NCBI GenBank assembly: GCA_029266015.1
Contig: JAJUFK010000077.1
Location: 1 to 9,887, forward strand
Length of the DNA stretch: 9,887 bases
Direction: 5' to 3'
Origin: Bacteroidota bacterium
GTDB lineage: Bacteria; Bacteroidota; Bacteroidia; Bacteroidales; UBA1715
Shown: piece by piece, positions 1 to 6,818 of the stretch
How the letters are laid out: every line of letters begins with the position of its first letter
Numbering within the stretch: the stretch's first letter is position 1
Notes under the pieces: generated by a model
What the model saw: only the letters and a program-made list of their open reading frames with translations
Database searches by the model: none
Told to the model about the DNA's origin: nothing
Made by a program: the position numbers and the translations under genes

Positions 1-227
1 AAGGGGAAAATGTATATACACAGCAACTGCCTACACAAGCAATTGTAGTAATGGGCAACGAGGGGAATGGTATATCGCAAGAGGTTTTACCATTTATTTC
101 AACATTTCTTCACATACCTTCTTTTTCAACACATAGTTACAAGCCTGAATCATTAAATGTGTCGGTTGCTACGGCAATTTTGTGTTCTGAGTTCAAGCGT
201 ATAGGACAATTTATTAACAAAATATAA
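1..227 (+). CDS. SpoU/TrmH-family RNA 2'-O-methyltransferase, 3' end (partial)
   Basis: This is the C-terminal part (about 74 residues, first full codon at base 3, stop TAA at 225-227) of a gene that begins outside the window. Two signatures of the SpoU/TrmH SAM-dependent methyltransferase family are readable. One is VVMGNEGNGIS, the motif 2 loop that helps form the cofactor site in the trefoil-knot fold. The other is ESLNVSVATAILCSEFKR, motif 3, which completes the knot and the SAM pocket. The stretch between them carries the usual HIP followed by a loop leading to ESLN. Family members methylate a ribose 2'-OH in tRNA or rRNA. With the N-terminus missing I cannot tell TrmH, RlmB or another rRNA enzyme apart, so no symbol is given. 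The C-terminus ends shortly after motif 3, as in short SpoU enzymes. A terminator-like hairpin follows about 50 bases downstream. Confidence 0.9.
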   Translation, partial: GENVYTQQLPTQAIVVMGNEGNGISQEVLPFISTFLHIPSFSTHSYKPESLNVSVATAILCSEFKRIGQFINKI

Positions 228-278
228 AAACATATATTTTGGATTGTTATTTTTATTATTATTGCAAATAATGTGTAA

Positions 279-314
279 AAGAAATATTTGGTAAAGAGTT
301 CCCAAATATTTTTT
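279..314 (+). terminator. Probable intrinsic terminator after the methyltransferase gene
   Basis: AAATATTTGG (282-291) pairs perfectly with CCAAATATTT (302-311) around a 10-base loop. The stem extends outward through a G-T and two A-T pairs, and the right arm runs into a T tract (309-314). It lies about 50 bases after the upstream stop and 39 bases before the next start. The stem is A+T-rich with only two G-C pairs and the loop is long, so efficiency is uncertain. Confidence 0.6.
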
Positions 315-352
315 ATGGAGATATTGAACTTATTAATTTTAAATTTTTAACA

Positions 353-1456
353 ATGAAAAAAGTATTACTATCAATTTCGGTAGCAGTATTATTCTGCTTT
401 GGAGCTATTGCCCAAACTATTGAAATGCCTTGGAATCAGTATGGAGGAGGCAATCCTGTAATTGCGTATCAAGCTAAAGACGCATCTAAAGTAACAACCT
501 ATACTCCACAAGTAGGTGATGTAGTTACCGTTACTATTGCAGGTACAGCAAATTATGACATCAGTCAATTTCAAGTTGCAGTGGTTGATGATGCACCTCC
601 ATCATATTGGAAAGAATTAGCAGGTTTTAAATCATTAGGTAATGTAACAGCCGGAACACCGTTTAGTTTTACTGTTGATTTAACTATTACGCAAACAGGT
701 TCGCCTAAAATAGTTTTTGATGGTAAAAATGCTACATTAGCTGGAACAAATGGCGCAGGAACAAGTATTACATTAAGTTTAACTACATATACTGTTTCTA
801 TATTTACACCAATTGCAGGTGCAAAAATATTAACAGATAATGGAGATGGAACAAAACAAGAAAAATTTACTGATATTTTAGCTTTAGATCCTGCTGTAAA
901 AGTTGGCGATGTAGTACGTGTAACATTAAAAGGAACTGCTGATGTTAGTGCTACTTCATTCCAAACAGTAATAGTTGATGGTACTGCAGCTGCAAGTTAC
1001 TGGAAAGAATTAAGTGCTTGGACTGCATTTACACCTGCTGCTGTTACTGCAAATCAACAATTTACTTTGGTTGCAGATATTGAAATTACTAGTGCACCTA
1101 CCGGTACAGGAGCCGGTTCACAAAATGTAGTATTAAGTGCTGTGTCAAGTGCCAATTTAATTCAATTATCGTTAACTGAATTCTCTGCTGTTATTGTTGA
1201 TCCAAATGATGATGATGTAGATCCGGGAACAGGTATTCAAGATTTAGCTGTAACTTCTATTCAACCAAAAGTTGTAAATGGTGAATTAACAGTTGGAACA
1301 GATGCTTCACTTATCATTGTTACTTCAATTGATGGAAAAGTACTAAAATACAGTGCATCTAAAAGTGTAAATGTGTCTGGTTTACCTGCCGGAGCATATG
1401 TAGCATCGGTTACATTACCAAGTGGTGTAGTTGTTTCAAAAGCGTTTGTAAAATAA
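353..1456 (+). CDS. Secreted protein with duplicated beta-rich domain and T9SS-like C-terminal domain
   Basis: I do not recognise a named family for the body of this 367-residue protein. Residues 1-20 form a Sec signal peptide (KK, hydrophobic stretch, cleavage probably after AIA before Q21). Two related domains follow, about residues 36-150 and 157-282. Each has VGDVV(T/R)V, then (Q/S)FQ-x-x-(V/I)VD, then SYWKEL, and closes with an I-x-LSLT strand, so the mature region is a tandem duplication. The alternating hydrophobic pattern suggests beta-sandwiches resembling carbohydrate-binding modules, which is inference only. An acidic linker (DPNDDDVDPGTG, 283-294) leads to residues 296-367, which resemble a type A T9SS sorting domain: GELTV, then SIDGKVL, VSGLPAGAYV and a C-terminal KAFVK. 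The usual PNP at the start of that domain is absent. Likely fate is export through the outer membrane to the surface or medium. No catalytic motif is visible. It is flanked by terminators and is probably transcribed alone. Confidence 0.8.
   Translation: MKKVLLSISVAVLFCFGAIAQTIEMPWNQYGGGNPVIAYQAKDASKVTTYTPQVGDVVTVTIAGTANYDISQFQVAVVDDAPPSYWKELAGFKSLGNVTAGTPFSFTVDLTITQTGSPKIVFDGKNATLAGTNGAGTSITLSLTTYTVSIFTPIAGAKILTDNGDGTKQEKFTDILALDPAVKVGDVVRVTLKGTADVSATSFQTVIVDGTAAASYWKELSAWTAFTPAAVTANQQFTLVADIEITSAPTGTGAGSQNVVLSAVSSANLIQLSLTEFSAVIVDPNDDDVDPGTGIQDLAVTSIQPKVVNGELTVGTDASLIIVTSIDGKVLKYSASKSVNVSGLPAGAYVASVTLPSGVVVSKAFVK
458..802 (+). repeat. First copy of the internal protein domain repeat
   Basis: Residues 36-150 of the secreted protein. 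Landmarks are VGDVVTV (54-60), QFQVAVVD (72-79), SYWKEL (84-89) and ITLSLTTYTVSI (139-150). Each has a counterpart about 130 residues later. Boundaries are approximate; the copies have diverged and the match is clearest in protein. Confidence 0.7.
821..1198 (+). repeat. Second copy of the internal protein domain repeat
   Basis: Residues 157-282 of the secreted protein. The matching landmarks are VGDVVRV (184-190), SFQTVIVD (202-209), SYWKEL (215-220) and IQLSLTEFSAVIV (270-282). SYWKEL is identical in both copies, the rest only similar, which indicates an old duplication under constraint at that motif. Confidence 0.7.
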
Positions 1457-1480
1457 ATATTATATAACATACATTAATTC

Positions 1481-1514
1481 AAGAGGGTGTTTCTTATGAA
1501 ACACCCTTTTTTTT
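1481..1514 (+). terminator. Strong intrinsic terminator after the secreted-protein gene
   Basis: A perfect 10-bp stem, AGGGTGTTTC (1484-1493) with GAAACACCCT (1498-1507), closes a TTAT loop and is followed by eight T (1507-1514). It begins 25 bases after the stop codon. It separates this gene from leuS. Confidence 0.93.
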
Positions 1515-1560
1515 ATAAACTTTTTTGTATTTTCGCACCTCAATTTTTACAATTCATACA

Positions 1561-4218
1561 ATGGAATACAATTTTACCGAAATAGAAAGAAAATGGCAAG
1601 ACTACTGGGAAGCCAATAAAACGTTCAAAACTGTATTAGATACATCAAAACCAAAATTTTATGCGCTCGATATGTTTCCGTATCCATCGGGTGCCGGATT
1701 ACACGTAGGCCACCCCGAAGGCTATACCGCTTCGGATATTGTAAGTCGTTACAAACGTATGAATGGGTTCAATGTGCTTCATCCTATGGGCTGGGATGCA
1801 TTTGGTTTGCCTGCCGAACAATATGCAATTCAAACAGGTACTCATCCCGCTATTACTACTCAAAAAAATTGCGATACTTTTCGTCGTCAGATTAAAGCAC
1901 TTGGACTTAGCTACGATTGGGATAGAGAAATAAATACTACAGACCCAAAATATTTTAAATGGACACAGTGGATTTTTATTCAACTTTACAATACTTATTT
2001 TGATACAACAATTCAAAAAGGACGACCAATTTCAGAATTATCTATACCTGCAGAAGTTTCTGTATTAGGAAAACAAGCAGTAACAAAATATATAAACGAC
2101 AAGCGTCTTGCTTACTACGACAATGCACAAGTATGGTGGTGCAGTCATTGTAAAACCGTGTGTGCCAACGAAGAGGTGTTGAATGATGGAAGTCATGAAA
2201 AATGCGGCAATCAGGTATCAAAGAAAAATTTAAAACAATGGATGTTGCGAATTCCACACTATGCCGAGCGATTGCTTCAAGGTCTTGATACTGTTGATTG
2301 GCCCGAAGGTGTGAAAGATATGCAACGAAACTGGATAGGCAGAAGCACCGGTGCTGAGGTTGTTTTTGCTCTTGATGGATTACAAGAAACGCTTACGGTT
2401 TATACTACTCGTCCCGATACATTGTTTGGAGCAACCTATATGGTTATTGCTCCCGAACATCCTATGGTAGATACTATAGTGACAAGTGATAAAAAAAATG
2501 AAGTAGATGCCTATATTAAACAAGCTGCTCTTAAATCTGACCTTGACCGTACCGAATTAGCAAAAGATAAAACTGGTGTATTTTCCGGTCGATATGCAAT
2601 AAACCCGCTTACCGGAACCAAAATTCCGGTATGGATTGCCGATTATGTGCTTATGGGATATGGTACCGGTGCTATTATGGCTGTGCCTGCTCATGATACT
2701 CGCGACTTTGAATTTGCTCAAAAATTCAATATTCCCATTATTTGTATACTAGACCCGCAAAGTGCCGATGCTCAAACTCGTGAACTTGTATTGGTTGGTA
2801 AGGCTTGTTGGACTGAAGATGGTGCATATATAAATTCTGCGAATTTGGCGTTGGGAATTGATATTAATGGGAAAAATAAAAAAGAAGGAATAGCAACTAT
2901 TATTTCGTGGTTAGAATCAAAAAATATTGGAAAAGCTACAGTAAATTATAAAATTCGTGATTGGTTGTTCAGCCGTCAAAGATATTGGGGAGAGCCTTTT
3001 CCAATAATTCATTGGGAAGATGGAGAAATTTCTACCATTGAAGTTGATAAATTACCGCATAATTTACCTGTACTTGAAAAATATGAGCCCAGTGATGATG
3101 CTGAATCGCCACTTGCAAATGCTAAGGATTGGTTATACGTAACCGATGCTAATGGGCGAAAAGGCAGATACGAAACTAATACAATGCCACAGTGGGCAGG
3201 TTCTTGTTGGTATTATTTACGATATATTGATCCAACCAACGATGCAGAGCCGTTTTCGAAGGTCGCAGAAAATTATTGGATGCCCGTAGATTTATATATT
3301 GGTGGTGCCGAGCATGCAGTATTGCACTTGTTATATAGCCGTTTTTGGCATAAGGTTTTGTTCGATTTAGGAATTGTTTCAACAGATGAACCATATCAAA
3401 AATTATATAATCAAGGAATGATATTGGCATTTGCTTACGAAACTAAAACGGGAGCAAAAATACCATCGGATAAAGTGGAAGAACGTGATGGCGGATTTTA
3501 TCACATTGAAACAGGCGAAGAATTAAAACAAATAGTTGCAAAAATGTCGAAATCACTTAAAAACGTAGTGAATCCAGACGATGTAATAGCAAAATACGGT
3601 GCCGATAGTCTCCGCTTGTACGAAATGTTTATGGGGCCCCTTGATGCTACTAAACCTTGGGCTGACAATGGAGTAAAAGGTGTATTTAATTTCTTGGCTC
3701 GAGTATATAGATTCTTTGCAGAACCTGCAAATGTAGAACAAGGTTTTACCGATGATACTATGGTACTGAAAGAATTGCATAAAACAATAAAAAAAGTTGC
3801 CGACGATATTGAAAATCTGAGATTTAATACGGCAATTTCACAAATGATGGTGTTTACCAATACGTGCTATAAAGCAGGAAAAGTAAGTACAGAAACTGCC
3901 ATGCAGTTTGCTAAAGTACTTGCACCGTTTGCACCACATTTAGCAGAAGAATTGTGGCAGATATATGGTAACAAACAAACACTTGCATATGAACCATGGC
4001 CTCAATTTAATCCTGCAATGCTCGAAGAAGATACTGTACAATATCCGGTTTCGTTTAATGGTAAAAAACGATTTGAATTGGAATTGCCAAAAACTATGAG
4101 TAAACAAGAGGTAGAAACTGCAGCTCTCAGTGATGAACGTTCTGCTAAATGGCTTGTTGATGGGAAGGCAAAGAAAATAATTGTAGTGCCCGGAAAAATT
4201 ATAAATATTGTTGTGTAA
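1561..4218 (+). CDS. leuS: Leucyl-tRNA synthetase
   Basis: Class I aminoacyl-tRNA synthetase that charges tRNA-Leu with leucine in the cytoplasm; 885 residues from the ATG chosen here. The HIGH motif is HVGH (48-51), inside FPYPSGAGLHVGHPEGYT. The catalytic loop is KMSKS (661-665). The CP1 editing domain, which hydrolyses mischarged tRNA, shows the threonine-rich TTRPDTLFGATY (282-293) and GTGAIMAVPAHDTRDFEF (368-385) with the conserved aspartates D379 and D382. A zinc-knuckle-like CxxC (C194, C197) and HxxC (H212, C215) sits in the first connective region. The C-terminal tRNA-binding domain ends with VVPGKIINIVV. The frame is also open 36 bases upstream to a TTG at 1525, but family proteins begin with the MEYNFTEIERKW-type sequence, so 1561 is preferred. 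A TATTTTCG at 1528-1535, one mismatch from the Bacteroidota -7 element, could be its promoter. It is a complete, ordinary housekeeping gene. Confidence 0.98.
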   Translation: MEYNFTEIERKWQDYWEANKTFKTVLDTSKPKFYALDMFPYPSGAGLHVGHPEGYTASDIVSRYKRMNGFNVLHPMGWDAFGLPAEQYAIQTGTHPAITTQKNCDTFRRQIKALGLSYDWDREINTTDPKYFKWTQWIFIQLYNTYFDTTIQKGRPISELSIPAEVSVLGKQAVTKYINDKRLAYYDNAQVWWCSHCKTVCANEEVLNDGSHEKCGNQVSKKNLKQWMLRIPHYAERLLQGLDTVDWPEGVKDMQRNWIGRSTGAEVVFALDGLQETLTVYTTRPDTLFGATYMVIAPEHPMVDTIVTSDKKNEVDAYIKQAALKSDLDRTELAKDKTGVFSGRYAINPLTGTKIPVWIADYVLMGYGTGAIMAVPAHDTRDFEFAQKFNIPIICILDPQSADAQTRELVLVGKACWTEDGAYINSANLALGIDINGKNKKEGIATIISWLESKNIGKATVNYKIRDWLFSRQRYWGEPFPIIHWEDGEISTIEVDKLPHNLPVLEKYEPSDDAESPLANAKDWLYVTDANGRKGRYETNTMPQWAGSCWYYLRYIDPTNDAEPFSKVAENYWMPVDLYIGGAEHAVLHLLYSRFWHKVLFDLGIVSTDEPYQKLYNQGMILAFAYETKTGAKIPSDKVEERDGGFYHIETGEELKQIVAKMSKSLKNVVNPDDVIAKYGADSLRLYEMFMGPLDATKPWADNGVKGVFNFLARVYRFFAEPANVEQGFTDDTMVLKELHKTIKKVADDIENLRFNTAISQMMVFTNTCYKAGKVSTETAMQFAKVLAPFAPHLAEELWQIYGNKQTLAYEPWPQFNPAMLEEDTVQYPVSFNGKKRFELELPKTMSKQEVETAALSDERSAKWLVDGKAKKIIVVPGKIINIVV

Positions 4219-4240
4219 CAACAAATGAAATTATATGCAT

Positions 4241-4275
4241 AAAAAAAGCTGAATATAAAATATTCGGCTTTTTTT
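4241..4275. terminator. Bidirectional intrinsic terminator between leuS and the stress-protein gene
   Basis: GCTGAATA (4248-4255) pairs with TATTCGGC (4261-4268; one G-T pair) around a TAAAA loop. Seven A on the left (4241-4247) and seven T on the right (4269-4275) make it usable on both strands. It lies 22 bases after the leuS stop, between two convergent genes, which is where such a shared terminator is expected. Confidence 0.9.
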
Positions 4276-4301
4276 ATGAATTATAGTTGTAAGTAATTTT
4301 T

Positions 4302-4334
4302 AAAAATTTCAATTTTTTCGGAATTGAAATATTT
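4302..4334 (-). terminator. Possible additional terminator for the stress-protein gene
   Basis: ATTTCAATT (4306-4314) and AATTGAAAT (4322-4330) form a 9-bp stem with a 7-base loop. Read on the minus strand, the 3' arm continues into a run of T (rc of 4302-4306). It sits about 22 bases beyond the minus-strand stop codon. The stem has one G-C pair, so this may be chance in A+T-rich DNA. Confidence 0.4.
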
Positions 4335-4355
4335 TTGAACAAATATTTGAAAAAA

Positions 4356-5192
4356 CTATCCTGCAGTAGAAAATCGTACTTTCTTAATTTTTTTCTCTTC
4401 TACACAAATTACCGGAATTTTCATGCTGTTAAACAACACATCTTCTTCTTTTGAGCCAAACAGAGGTATAAAATGATCGTCGGAATTACTCATTATAATT
4501 ATCAAATCGGCGCTAATCTGAGCACTATAGTCTAATATTTTTTTCTCGAAATTGTCTGATGAGGTAAGGAGTGGAGCAACCTCAAACGAAACATCGTATT
4601 TCGTAAAATATGTTTTGATTTGTAAAATGGTTGAAATCATTTGTTTTTCGCCTGTTTTGGTAGATTCGTAGCGAGGGAAAATATGTATGGTAGAATTAAA
4701 CATTTTTGCAAGACGAATTGCAATAGTTGTTTTTTGGCGATCTTCGTCAGCTAAACTTACCGGGAACAATATATTTTTAAAACCACCGGTAATTACTTTG
4801 TTTTGAACAACCATAAGAGGTACTTTGGTGCTGTCAATTACTTTAAGAGCATTGCTCCCAAGTAATTTTTGAAACCCTACTTTACCGTGAGTTCCCATGA
4901 TAATAAGGTCAGCATCTATGCGTTCGGCAACGGCATCTATTGTAGAAAATATATCACCTTCTTCTATTATATATTTGAATTGTGTGTACGAAGTTGTTTG
5001 TGCAGATTGTTTAAGTAGACTTAGGCATTCTTCAACAGTTTCATTTTTTTTGGTTTCAACCACATGAAGTAAATGAATTACGCCGGCATGTAATTTAGCT
5101 ATTTCTACTGCTTGTTGTACTGCGGCATTTCCAACTTCGCTAAAGTCTGTTGGAACGAGAATAGTGTCTAATTTTGGAACAATTGTTTCCAT
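4356..5192 (-). CDS. Universal stress protein, tandem UspA domains
   Basis: A 278-residue cytoplasmic protein of two UspA-type alpha/beta domains. Domain 1 (about 8-130) begins DTILVPTDFSEVGNAAVQQA, the typical first strand and helix. It carries the nucleotide-binding loop GTHGKVGFQKLLGSN (100-114), with G100, G103, G112 and S113; the spacing is Gx2Gx8GS, one residue shorter than the common Gx2Gx9GS. Domain 2 (about 138-265) starts FKNILFPVSLADE. Its corresponding loop, MSNSDDHFIPLFGS (234-247), lacks the first two glycines, so it probably does not bind ATP in the usual way. From memory, this pairing of an intact first and degenerate second domain is common in Bacteroidota Usp proteins. Such proteins accumulate under starvation or stress; the precise role here is unknown. 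The gene is convergent with leuS and divergent from lysA, with a good promoter and inverted repeat upstream. Confidence 0.92.
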   Translation of the reverse strand: METIVPKLDTILVPTDFSEVGNAAVQQAVEIAKLHAGVIHLLHVVETKKNETVEECLSLLKQSAQTTSYTQFKYIIEEGDIFSTIDAVAERIDADLIIMGTHGKVGFQKLLGSNALKVIDSTKVPLMVVQNKVITGGFKNILFPVSLADEDRQKTTIAIRLAKMFNSTIHIFPRYESTKTGEKQMISTILQIKTYFTKYDVSFEVAPLLTSSDNFEKKILDYSAQISADLIIIMSNSDDHFIPLFGSKEEDVLFNSMKIPVICVEEKKIKKVRFSTAG

Positions 5193-5226
5193 AATGTTTT
5201 TAAATTTAGTATTGTTTTTCTTGGCA

Positions 5227-5257
5227 CAAACTTACAGTAAAATGGAGTAAATCGCAA
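5227..5257 (-). promoter_or_regulatory. Predicted Bacteroidota-type promoter of the universal stress gene
   Basis: On the minus strand, TAAGTTTG (5234-5227) is an exact match to the Bacteroidota sigma-ABfr -7 element TAnnTTTG. A TTG (5257-5255) lies 20 bases upstream, in the position of the -33 element. Transcription would begin near 5220, leaving a leader of roughly 28 bases before the ATG at 5192. Confidence 0.55.
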
Positions 5258-5272
5258 TATGATTTGCGATTT
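5249..5272. promoter_or_regulatory. Perfect 9-bp inverted repeat overlapping the stress-gene -33 element
   Basis: AAATCGCAA (5249-5257) and TTGCGATTT (5264-5272) are perfect inverted copies with a 6-base spacer. The left arm contains the predicted -33 TTG, so a dimeric protein bound here would compete with or contact RNA polymerase. The GCGA core is G+C-rich compared with its surroundings, which makes chance less likely. No cognate regulator is evident in the window. Confidence 0.45.
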
Positions 5273-5285
5273 TGATAAATTATCA
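5273..5285. promoter_or_regulatory. Adjacent 13-base palindrome
   Basis: TGATAA-A-TTATCA is a perfect palindrome directly abutting the larger inverted repeat, upstream of the stress-gene promoter. It could be a second protein-binding site, but short A+T-rich palindromes are frequent by chance. Confidence 0.25.
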
Positions 5286-5550
5286 TAGATGATTGATGTT
5301 TTTTTATTGATATGAAATCGTGATAGTGGTGATTTATGTTTGCATGTTTATTTGCAAATTTTTTTAATGAATATTGCATACCATTTTTATTGATTATTTT
5401 ATAAAATATCAGTAGTATTGCAAAAGGTAAAACACGAGGGATTTTTTATAATAAATAAAGTTTTAGGTTTTTAAACATATTGAAAATCAAAAATATATAG
5501 GGTTTTTATCAGGAATTATTGTCGGTAGAATTAAATGAAGAAATAAAAAT

Positions 5551-6810
5551 ATGAGTAAAACAGTACCGTTTAATAAAGCAAAAATAGAAGAAATTATTCA
5601 AACATATCCAACACCGTTTCATATATATGATGAGGCAGCTATGATAGCTAATGCTCAACAATTGCAAGCTGCATTTTCGTGGAATGAAGGGTTCAAAGAA
5701 TTTTTTGCAGTAAAAGCAGCTCCAAATCCATATTTAATTAAAATTTTATCACAAGTTGGATTTGGTTGTGATTGTAGTTCGTATCCCGAATTGTTGTTGT
5801 CGGAATCTGCTGGAGTAGTTGGTGAAAATATTATGTTTACTTCGAACAATACTGCATCATATGAATATAAAAAAGCACGTGAATTAGGTGCGGTTATAAA
5901 TCTTGATGATATTAGCCATATTGCATATTTAGAAGAACATGCAGGCTTGCCCGATTTGCTTTCGTTTCGCTATAACCCCGGGAATTTAAAAGAAGGAAAT
6001 GATATAATCGGAAGTCCGGAAGAAGCAAAATATGGTTTTACCGAAGCGCAATTGTTTGAAGGCTATAAAATATTACAACAAAAAGGAATTAAACGTTTTG
6101 GTATACATACCATGGTGGCTTCAAATGAGCTTAACAACGATTATTTTATAGAAACTGCCGAAATTATGTTTAAACTCATTGTGAAACTTCATGCACAATT
6201 GGGTATTCGATTTGAATTTGTAAACCTTGGCGGCGGTATTGGTATTCCTTACAGACCTGACCAAAAGCCCGTTGATATACAGTATATAAGCAATGGAATA
6301 AAGAAAAAATTCGAAGAAATAATAGTAGCTAATGGTTTAGCGCCGCTTAAAATTTTCTTGGAATCGGGACGATATATAACAGGGCCATATGGATATTTGG
6401 TAACACGAGTACAGCATTTTAAACAAACATATCGCGACTATGTAGGTGTAGATGCAAGTATGTCTAACCTTATGCGTCCGGGAATGTATGGTGCGTATCA
6501 TCATATTACTGTGTTGGGTAAAGAATTTGCACCAAAAATACATACTTATGATGTAACCGGTTCGTTGTGCGAAAACAATGATAAATTTGCAATTCATCGT
6601 GAATTACCTAAGATTGAAATTGGCGATATACTTGTAATACATGATACAGGAGCTCATGGTCATGCTATGGGATTTAATTATAACGGTAAATTACGTTCGG
6701 CTGAATTGTTGTTGCGTACCGATGGTAGTGTAGTTCAAATTAGAAGATCCGAAACAGTTGAAGACTATTTTGCAACGCTTGATTTTTCGGGAGTTTCATC
6801 ATTTAAATAA
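5551..6810 (+). CDS. lysA: Diaminopimelate decarboxylase
   Basis: PLP-dependent fold-type III decarboxylase converting meso-diaminopimelate to L-lysine and CO2, the last step of lysine synthesis; 419 residues, the usual length. The N-terminal TIM barrel has the PLP-binding lysine K55 in FFAVKAAPNP, the HTMVASN segment (186-192), the phosphate-binding GGGIG (227-231) and ESGRY (271-275). The C-terminal beta domain has the substrate and active-site cysteine loop SLCENND (338-344) and DTGAHG (365-370), followed by NYNGKLRSAE. Two places differ from textbook LysA: HTMVASN in place of HIGS-type sequence, and GAH where GAY is usual (H369). Related decarboxylases of the same fold, such as carboxynorspermidine decarboxylase, are usually shorter and fit less well. 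The stop is 8 bases before the kinase gene, so the two are probably co-transcribed. No Shine-Dalgarno sequence is obvious; the start is the first ATG giving a normal N-terminus. Confidence 0.88.
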   Translation: MSKTVPFNKAKIEEIIQTYPTPFHIYDEAAMIANAQQLQAAFSWNEGFKEFFAVKAAPNPYLIKILSQVGFGCDCSSYPELLLSESAGVVGENIMFTSNNTASYEYKKARELGAVINLDDISHIAYLEEHAGLPDLLSFRYNPGNLKEGNDIIGSPEEAKYGFTEAQLFEGYKILQQKGIKRFGIHTMVASNELNNDYFIETAEIMFKLIVKLHAQLGIRFEFVNLGGGIGIPYRPDQKPVDIQYISNGIKKKFEEIIVANGLAPLKIFLESGRYITGPYGYLVTRVQHFKQTYRDYVGVDASMSNLMRPGMYGAYHHITVLGKEFAPKIHTYDVTGSLCENNDKFAIHRELPKIEIGDILVIHDTGAHGHAMGFNYNGKLRSAELLLRTDGSVVQIRRSETVEDYFATLDFSGVSSFK

Positions 6811-6818
6811 ATAGAAGA

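Larger units (their letters stand above)
5193..5550. other. A+T-rich divergent intergenic region between the stress gene and lysA
   Basis: 358 bases without a credible gene. The left third holds the predicted minus-strand promoter and two inverted repeats, listed separately. Further right are a TATGTTTG at 5335-5342 (a -7 match on the plus strand, but with no -33 at a good distance), the palindrome TTTGCAAA at 5351-5358, and a 14-bp A+T-only palindrome TATTTTATAAAATA near 5396-5409. The lysA promoter must lie here, but I cannot place it. I see no riboswitch-like conserved structure and no RNA gene. Confidence 0.6.

Noticed and set aside
237..264. TTTTG ... TATTATTG as a promoter for the secreted-protein gene
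   Set aside because: The -7 element has a mismatch, the spacing is only 15 bases, and it lies upstream of the terminator-like hairpin, so transcripts would have to read through it.
1525..1560. Upstream in-frame TTG start that would add 12 residues to leucyl-tRNA synthetase
   Set aside because: The added residues do not resemble LeuRS N-termini, the TTG lies just after the terminator T tract within a likely promoter, and the ATG at 1561 gives the family-typical beginning.
3176..3860. Open reading frames on the minus strand inside leuS, and similar antisense frames inside the other genes
   Set aside because: They overlap strongly conserved coding sequence, have no recognisable domain, and their composition is that expected of antisense shadows.
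5193..5550. Possible lysine riboswitch or small RNA upstream of lysA
   Set aside because: No conserved multi-helix arrangement or G+C-rich junction is visible; the region is almost entirely A+T-rich with only short palindromes.
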